Positions 50,738 through 64,000 of a DNA stretch of 64,000 nt are shown in pieces. The notes below the pieces were generated by a model that was not told where the DNA came from, did no database searches, and saw only the letters and a program-made list of their open reading frames with translations. Positions within the stretch are counted from its first letter, which is position 1, and each line of letters starts with the position of its first letter. Position numbers and translations under genes: made by a program. Source of the stretch: Gadus chalcogrammus (taxonomy: Eukaryota > Chordata > Actinopteri > Gadiformes > Gadidae); the NCBI RefSeq assembly GCF_026213295.1, contig NC_079415.1:27989101-28053100 (forward strand), written 5' to 3'.

Positions 50738-51035
50738 TAACTGCAACGATGGAGCTGAACCTATGTAGGAGGACATAATGAAAACTAAATGAAATGAATA
50801 AAGGTCTGAAATGTACATTAACGAATGAATAAATGTATCAAATGCGTTATACACTAGGCAAATAACACTTTGTTTCACATGTTTTCATTTGCCCAGGGAG
50901 GTTTTCTTATGAAAATCCCTTGTCGCTCTCACAGGCTCCAGAACCGCATGTTGTTATTAATAAAATAGTATTAACAATAAGTTTCATATCTAGCTTTTGA
51001 CATTAACTACAAATGAAAAAGAACGTAAGCCATTC

Positions 51036-51073
<38 letters not shown>

Positions 51074-51336
51074 TATAGCCGAGCCTTCTCTCGGAGGGAC
51101 GCTAAAGTGTGTTTCATAGCGACCGTCGTGCATTTTGAAGGCAGCCAGGAGGGACTACTTTTTTGTATTGTTTAATAAAACGGCTACTTTGACTTTCTTG
51201 GTTTCTTTTCAAATGTAGTGTGTCTATGACTTTCGTTTTGCCATAATAGTAACCGTTGTATAAAAGCAATAGATCACTTCAGTCAGTGGTATGTGCTCAT
51301 TATAGGCCTACCACTGTGAAGGGGGTCGCCGCTGTT
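51036..51336. mobile_element. Dispersed repeat, copy 2 (inverted relative of 1990-2250)
   Basis: Begins after a (TA)n tract with GCCGAGCCTTCTCTCGG and runs through GGTATGTGCTCATTATA to GAAGGGGGTCGCCG, where it is interrupted by the palindrome starting at 51334. Confidence 0.75.
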
Positions 51337-52548
51337 GTGTCGAGATCGGTTTCCCCATCGAGATGTGTTTCCCCTAGTCCCCGCCCCCGTCCGAAATTAC
51401 CCGAAGAGCGAAGGAAGCGCGCGTACACAAAAAGCTCGCCCACGAGCTGCTGTGCTCGTACCACAGAGGCACTATGGAGAGAGCTAAGGTTCAAAACTGA
51501 CTTTTTTTTAGCGAGGTTTATCTGAAAATGTTGTATTGTAGATTTCTATCAATAAATGCATTTATTTTCGTGAGAGACTTTTCATTTTGAATGTTATGGA
51601 CGTTTGGAAGGAAGTGTGCTCATTCATAATACTTTCGGATACAATTCCCCCTCTGTTCCATAGGAAAGGAGGCTCACACATTTTTCAAATTCATACTGCT
51701 GACTTATTTCCCCACAACAGATAAGTGCTGTGATTTTCAGGCTGATATCATTCAATTTGACCATTTAGAACAGGGGGAACGCATCCTGACAGCTTGGAAT
51801 ATTACTGTCAGATACCGTTCCCCCTCTGTTCCATAGGAAAGGAGGCTCACACATCTTTGAAATTCATACTGCTGACTTATTTCCCCACAACAGATAAGTG
51901 CTGTGATTTTCAGGCTGATATCACTCAATTTGACCATTTAGAACAGGGGGAACGCATCCTGACAGCTTGGAATATTACTGTCAGATACCGTTCCCCCTCT
52001 GTTCCATAGGAAAGGAGGCTCACACATCTTTGAAATTCCTATGGAACAGAGGGGGAACGGTATCTGACAGTAATATTCCAAGCTGTCAGGATGCGTTCCC
52101 CCTGTTCTAAATGGTCAAATTTAGTGATATCAGCCTGAAAATCACAGCACTTATCTGTTGTGGGGAAATAAGTCAGCAGTATGAATTTGAAAGATGTGTG
52201 AGCCTCCTTTCCTATGGAACAGAGGGAGAACTGTATCCGAAAATATTATGAATGAGCACACTTCCTTCCAAAAGTCCATAACATTCAAAATGAAAAGTCT
52301 CTCACGAAAATAAATGAATTTATTGATAGAAATCTACAATACAACATTTTCAGATAAAACTCGCTAAAAAAAAGTCAGTTTTGAACCTTAGCTCTCTCCA
52401 TAGTGCCTCTGTGGTACGAGCACAGCAGCTCGTGGGTGAGCTTTTTGTGTACGCGCGCTTCCTTCGCTCTTCGGGTAATTTCGGACGGGGGCGGGGACTA
52501 GGGGAAACACATCTCGATGGGGAAACCGATCTCGACACAACAGAGAAA
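51334..52548. mobile_element. 1.2-kb palindromic element with internal 173-bp tandem units
   Basis: The ends CTGTTGTGTCGAGATCGG and CCGATCTCGACACAACAG are perfect inverted repeats. The arms match throughout (for example TTTCCCCATCGAGATGTG and its complement). The left arm has two 173-bp units (CTCTGTTCCA at 51651, 51824 and 51997) and the right arm one. The turn is near 52013-52048. Mirror-image frames of about 70-90 codons on opposite strands are a result of the palindrome. Confidence 0.85.
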
Positions 52549-53890
52549 GTTTGCATTACCATACATGCATTGGGAAAATTCTTCCGCGATTAGCGTCTTT
52601 TACGCGAGGCAAATATGATGATTTAAAATAGAAACACATAAACAAACCGTCTCTGGTATGCTTTATTTAGGCATTTATCCAAAAATATGATAATATTTAT
52701 ATATAGGCTATATGGGCCTAAATGAGTCGTTGCATTGTTTTTGTAAGCGCGCGATGTTGTGTTAAGTCTCGCGCTACCAGACGTTCGCGATATTGTCGCC
52801 TACCAACATACCAAATAAATAAAAAGAAAAAGTACTTTATACAATCGGAATGAATATGAACGTCTAATTGGTTCAGAAAGGGAAGCCTTATATTGCTTTT
52901 TATCTCTAAATTCGCCGCTCCTCGGTTTACTTGTTTTGGTTACTTGGCCTCACCAATATGGCGTCGAAATTGTCGCATCGGAGTTATTGATTAGGAAGCA
53001 TATTTATGTACATTTCAAAAGCATTTTAATGTCTGTATGTACGCATGGCGGTGTCGGAAGGTCAATCGGGCTATGCAGTTCAATGTCGGGGGAACAAATG
53101 CAATTATTAGACTGCCTTACGTGTGCGTGTAGACCATGGACCTGTAAAGAAGGGTGTAAACCACCTGATGTTAACCCTATAGGTTTCCCTATAGGCCTAC
53201 TCCGTTAGCGACGTGATCCGTTCTGGAAGCAGTTCCCTTTGAGCCAACAAAAAAATTAGGAATAGGCCTAAATAAATATATACATGACAAAATATATATG
53301 TATAAACAATAATAAATAATCAGATAAGCATGGAAATATTTAAATATTTTAATTTAGTTGACATTAACTCCGTTATTTTCCTATTTACATATTTGACCCA
53401 TTTCATTCATTTATTTTTAATAACGTACCTTTAGGTTCTCCATTCAGACGAGGTTGAATAGTATGTTTTCCCAGCCTCCAGCGATCAGCAAAAGGTGAAG
53501 ACTTGAGGTGGGATTCGGTAGGCCTATTTATTGCTGCAGCTTGATTGCCTGTGGTACTTGATCATTTAGAATATCATTTTCAAGACACATCGCTGGCCTA
53601 TGTACACAGTACATTTTGTGGATACTATTTGAGACACTCACCTTAAGAGTATCAATATTTCAATATTTATGGTTTATAAAATAACAATAAGCCACCACAG
53701 GTAGGCGATATGTATGTATTATTTATTGTTATTTCTCATGGTCATGTGCTGGTTGCCTTTTCTCTTCAAAGACTTCACTGTGTGCCTGCTCACTCAAGAG
53801 AAATCCCCCCTTAGTAAATATATATCCCATAATGTATAATGATAGCAGCACTATATTCTGCATGGCTAGTATTATTCTGTGGGAGTTAAA
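52549..53890. other. Intergenic, AT-rich, no gene seen
   Basis: A short frame beginning ATGGCGTCGAAATTG near 52959 stops after about ten codons. No repeat structure beyond short AT tracts. Confidence 0.45.
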
Positions 53891-53898
53891 CACAAGAC

Positions 53899-54138
53899 AT
53901 GAATAGTTGCATTGTACGTGATTTGATTCAGCCTGAAATGTACTCTAATCTCATCCATCACTATACTGGGCTACAGCCGGGGGTCAATGGCGTCCGTGTC
54001 CTGTGGTTTGAGCTGGAATGCCTGGTCTACAGCAGTGAGCCGACGGAGCAAACAAAGCACAGGCTCAAGGTAGGGCCACAGAAATAACCTTTTTGTTATT
54101 TCTTAATTAGTATTTCTTGATCTGCCGGATTGACTTGT

Positions 54139-54191
<53 letters not shown>

Positions 54192-54752
54192 CTTGTGCGT
54201 GTTGCCTAAAGTAACACATTCAATAGCCACACATAGAACTGTTGCAAAGAAAAAAGTGAGGTGCTCAGGGCATAAAGAAGCGAGACACAAACGCAAAGCG
54301 GCGCACAAAAACGCTGGTTTACCACTGATGGCAACGACAAAACACCTGTTAAAGGCGTTACGAGGGACCGGGCCGAGGCGTTCCGAGAATAGGTTTTATT
54401 TGGGGGAGTCTATATTTTGTGTTTAGTTACTACATCTTTGGTTATAACAAAATCAAACCTAACTGGTCATACGTTTATCAAACTGATAGTAGCCTATATT
54501 GTAATGAATGGAGCACATTAATGATCCTTTTTGTGTGTCTCTTCCTCCACGTTAAAGCAATAAATACAGTTAATTAAGTTTAAAAAAAACATATGCAACA
54601 GAAAACCAAACGGGAAAAATAACCATGTATTTACAGAAAAAGAAAATGCTCCTGATTAGGTTTTTTTTCAGATGACAACAGGCCTACCAGGGGGTCAGGG
54701 AGTGGTCACATCATGGTGCATTCAGTTCACCAAGATAAAGCAAGCGGGCTGA
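53899..54752 (+). CDS. Candidate two-exon reading frame, unknown
   Basis: 53899-54069 (57 codons, donor CTCAAG|GTAGGG) and 54672-54752 (acceptor TTTTTTTTCAG, 27 codons to TGA) join in phase 0. The product contains GVRVLWFELECLVY and GGQGVVTSWCIQFTKIK. No family is recognised and no nearby polyadenylation signal is obvious. The intron contains a (GT)23 tract (54140-54185). Confidence 0.18.
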
Positions 54753-54845
54753 CGCACGTATCCATGGCTGGCCTCAGGGATCCTGTGTACACTAGCGACG
54801 GAAGAACATGTGAGTCGGACTGTGGTGTGGTGGAAAAGAGCTTAA

Positions 54846-55452
54846 AGGTTGGGTATGGAATTCGCTTTTTTGGCAATTTTTGCAGAATTACTTGAAATCC
54901 TTATCATAACCCACTTACAGCCACTGAGTTAGAAGTACTGACATGAAAATTAAACAAGTCAATCATCTGTGGAACGGGCAGGGCTCGAAAAACTCCAGCC
55001 AATGATTTCCAGAGCCACCGAGTTGCATTGGACAGTAAGTACGTCAATCAAACGGTCGTACTGCACTCCCCCTCCTCCGCGCGCGACCCCTTCGTGCAGT
55101 ACTCGTGACCCAGAGCTCGTGACCCAGAGCAAGCTCCTGTTTGTTGTTATCCTGCGGTAGCTACTGGAACTAGTTAATCCACATTTGGACATAGCAGTAG
55201 TAGACAATTTCCATGGCAGACAAGACGCCACCATCCCCATGTTTTTTTTTTTAACGTTGCCATGTTGTTTAACGAAAACCTACGCTAGCCTGGCTCGCTC
55301 TCGCGCATCTGTGTTCGTGCTCGTGCATGATTGCGCGTCCAGGAACTTGGAATGGGTGGAGTCAGAGTCAGCGTTGAAGGAGAGGGGGTAGGACCATTTG
55401 AGTTGTGTGTTTTCAAAATCTGCTGGCCTTTCGCATATCCCATACCCAACCT
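54846..55452. mobile_element. piggyBac-like MITE, copy B, 607 bp
   Basis: Ends AGGTTGGGTATGG and CCCATACCCAACCT with TTAA on both sides (54842-54845, 55453-55456). Closely related to the split copy at 5446-7179; this one is uninterrupted and gives the empty-site sequence GGTAGCTACTGGAAC. Confidence 0.9.
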
Positions 55453-55529
55453 TTAAGGAAAAGGAAAGAGGACTCAAAAACCTGTTCTAGAAAAAGGAAA
55501 GTCTAAATGTGAATTCACTCTTATATACA

Positions 55530-55591
55530 GTATAAATTTTATTTATAATCAATCAGTCTGCAATCTGAACAGTGTCCAGTTTGCACAAATA

Positions 55592-55641
<50 letters not shown>

Positions 55642-57089
55642 GAGATACACACTCCCTATAGAGAGAAACGATAATATAGTAACTTGACATTCTCTCAGTC
55701 GCACTTCAACACACACATGTACATTTTTTACAAAGACATGGAACAGACATATGAAGACCTGACACTCACATGGACACACCCGCACAGACGCACACGCACC
55801 ACCATCACCACCGCTGCCACGCATGGATCCATATGAGGAATGAAAAGTGCCAGTAAGTCAAATGCAAGTGCAATGCTGTCTAAACACTATGCTTCATACA
55901 ATCTAAACCACTGCACCACAACCACTCGCTTTATCAACAGAAAACGAGAACAACAGTGATGATGGCTTACAGACATTTTCAAAAACTCCAAATACCCAAT
56001 GTATCATATGGTGTGTTTATAATTGGCCAGCATGTTACAAATATCAACATTCGGCAACCCTTTTTCCGCACATATGTCAATTGCCCCAGAATGAGAGTTA
56101 TAGTCACGAGTGAGTACGAAAAGAAGCGCGAGAGAGAAAGAGAGAGGGACGACGTTTTTCTTTCTTCTTTTTTTCAAGAGGAAGAGGAGACTTCAGTACA
56201 ACTGTTGTAGGCGTCTGTATGGCGGGAGAAGTCAACGTGAAGATTGGGGTAATAAAAAAAATGGCTTCCTACTGATTCCAAACTCGGGTCGTCCGAGTCC
56301 TTCTATTTCTCTGACACTCTGCGGCTTTGAGCGGGAGGTGACCGGGCGACAACGAGAGTACAGCAGAGAGATTCACGCACAATCAACGGAAGGCTTGCTG
56401 ACCCAACACACGGTACATATCCATGGTACTTCAGAATGGCGCTTGTGATTTTGACGTTGCTTTTATATTGATATATATATTGAATATATTAAAATAAAAA
56501 CAAAACACGTAACGAAACGAAAGAGAAACCACGAAAGCATTCGTTGAGGTGGTTGCCTCAGTTGTTCATGATGTTAAAATTCGGACAATAACTGGCTGAT
56601 TTCTTCCCTTGGGGATGTGATTAAAATGCAAAGTATGCTCACATTCTCACAATAGCGAAACAATGATTAAAAAAAATATTCATACTAACAGATAAAAAGA
56701 GATTGTTAGATTCAAGACACTGGATTTCTAGATTAGTAGCAGCGGCACTAGCTACAGACAACTTAACGGTAGCACACTCAGGTGTCTGAAATATGAACAT
56801 CAACCAGAAGGAGAAAGATTACAAGCGTTTTGCAGACAAAGCCCATCCCAGCAACCCCTGATACCCCCATAATAATCCCACTCTGTCTGGGGGTCTTTCC
56901 TTTTATGTTGATTCACCGTCAAAGTTTCCATCGTTTACGAGGTGCCACATATCCGTCGGTGTCACGGATTCAAATTGAAACGTCCAGATTTCAGTTGATA
57001 GTCGATAAGTCTTTCCAAGCAACATAAACAAACTCACCCCCTTCATAAAAAGTTATTCTCATTAGTTTCCCCCCAGGCGGATACATTGT
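55530..57089 (-). other. Probable sodium channel 3' UTR
   Basis: AT-rich sequence following the channel stop codon on the - strand. An AATAAA on the - strand at 55543-55538 is a candidate polyadenylation signal. Contains a (CA)n tract (55594-55638, + strand reading). Confidence 0.45.
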
Positions 57090-62751
<5,662 letters not shown>

Positions 62752-62759
62752 CTAGGAGC

Positions 62760-64000
62760 AGAGAGAGGAATAAAGGGGGAGAGAGAGGGAGGAAGTGAGC
62801 GGGAGAGAGTGGTTTGTCCTCTAGTGATTACCTTCAGGGACTTTATCCTTCCTCATTTAGCAGAATTGTTCTTGGCGACCTCATCTCAACCCATTAGGGG
62901 GCAACAGATTCTATTCCCAAAGAAATTGTATTTTCTAGAGTAAATCACTTCGGAGAAACCTCTGGTTGAACTTTACAGAAACCTCTGGTTCATAAATGAA
63001 CTGTCAATTAACATAAGTTAATGCAGTAATAAGCATTGATGAACAATTCATTAAGAGTTACATACTAGTTGTCGTGCAAACATTAACAAATGGTGTTCAT
63101 GATTACTAATGGTGTTCATGTTGACTTAGGCGATAGTGTTCATGATAACTACGGAATTAATTTCTACATTATTTAGCTTCATTATACATTATTTAGGTGT
63201 AACGCCTTAACCCTACCCACTACCCCTAAAGCTAACCCCTATGCTAATGCTATATAATACTGCTTATTACTGCATGTTAGTCATGTTAGTTAATGGTTGT
63301 AAAATGTTACCAAACCATGTGCACCGATAAAAAAGCCTTCATTTACACACGGCAATGCATGCAAGGACAAAAATGAAAGGATATAGCGTGTAACACACTT
63401 GGGGCCCTTTCTTGCATCCGGCGCAAGTGACTTAGTCACTGGCGCATGTGTCGTTGCTAGTTTACAACTGGCGCAGCCGCGCAGAGCGTTCTTTTCCCAC
63501 CACCGCCACTCGCCGGTAAATTAGGGATTGATCATGCGCCCCAAGGGGCGGTTCGGCGGAAGGAGGAGGCGTGTTCTGGCGCAAATGGTATTTTGCCGTT
63601 TCTGAATACCATTGCGCTACTGACCAGGAAATACCTGGTTTAAAGTCAGTGGTGCGTTGTTCAGATGCTATTTTAAGGGCGCATGCATACATGCGCATGC
63701 GATGCATACGGATTGCTTGTGCACCTCGCGCATACACTTTGCTTCTCCCATCTACCTAGCCGCACATTCTTGGTAAATTATTTGGGAAAGAACAGCTGAT
63801 GCAGCGGTAATAAGTTGTACTTTTAAATCAATGCATCTGCAAACACCGTACAGCAAACACATATTTTCTTGACAGAGACATCGTGTAGGCCTACATGCCC
63901 ATAACTTTTAGGATTGATGATTATTTGATCGTGAAAAACATTGTTTTACCGCGAGTGAGTGTTAAAAAGAATGAATGAATGCGGGCGCGCGTGTGTGCTC
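62760..64000. other. Probable channel intron, no exon found
   Basis: I searched the - strand for the next upstream exon (domain III S5-pore) and did not see it. The stretch is single-copy; 63400-63740 is GC-richer with GGCGCA repeats and inverted GCGCATGC motifs near 63678-63700. Confidence 0.45.

Noticed and set aside
51256..52593. Arg/Ser/Pro-rich frames on both strands
   Set aside because: Mirror-image frames of the 1.2-kb palindrome; no homologous protein recognised.

Overview
The window reads as teleost fish nuclear DNA, forward strand. Two vertebrate genes can be recognised by protein sequence and exon structure: a cysteine/serine-rich nuclear protein gene (csrnp3-like, + strand, four coding exons, 39537-45942) and the 3' part of a voltage-gated sodium channel alpha-subunit gene (scn1-like, - strand, five exons, 62751-57090). 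They lie tail to tail. The same two families are neighbours in tetrapods (CSRNP3 beside the SCN1A/2A/3A/9A cluster). SINE remnants with a tRNA-like head, piggyBac-like and hAT-like short elements, and a very heavy load of dinucleotide repeats also point to a fish. The microsatellite density fits what is known of gadiform (cod-like) genomes, but the species is an inference only.

Layout. 1-9.4 kb is a repeat-rich block: (GT)n tracts, a 24-bp minisatellite in two inverted copies, foldback elements and nested transposons, two of them with exact target-site duplications. 9.4-16.6 kb is mostly single-copy non-coding DNA broken by microsatellites; 14.6-15.8 kb looks like candidate conserved non-coding sequence. 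16.66-17.09 kb is a 28-bp minisatellite and 17.40-18.46 kb an hAT-like element with an 8-bp duplication. 18.5-27 kb is non-coding with long (GA/CT) and (CA) tracts and one possible first coding exon on the - strand (22080-22277). 27.1-31.3 kb is a second nest of mobile-element relics. 31.4-39.5 kb is microsatellite-rich and probably holds untranslated 5' exons or regulatory DNA of the csrnp3-like gene. 39.5-47.6 kb is that gene with its 3' UTR. 47.6-54.8 kb holds short candidate exons of unknown genes and a 1.2-kb palindrome. 54.85-55.45 kb is a clean piggyBac-like MITE, and 55.5-62.8 kb is the sodium channel 3' end. The last 1.2 kb shows no recognisable exon.

Functionally, the csrnp3-like product is expected to be a nuclear transcriptional regulator. 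The channel fragment carries the domain III pore lysine, the IFMT inactivation gate, domain IV and the C-terminal tail. Three observations stand out. The intron before the inactivation-gate exon has AT-AC rather than GT-AG ends. The domain IV selectivity-filter alanine of the DEKA ring is read as glycine. The splice donor of csrnp3 exon 3 has been copied twice more in tandem inside the following intron.
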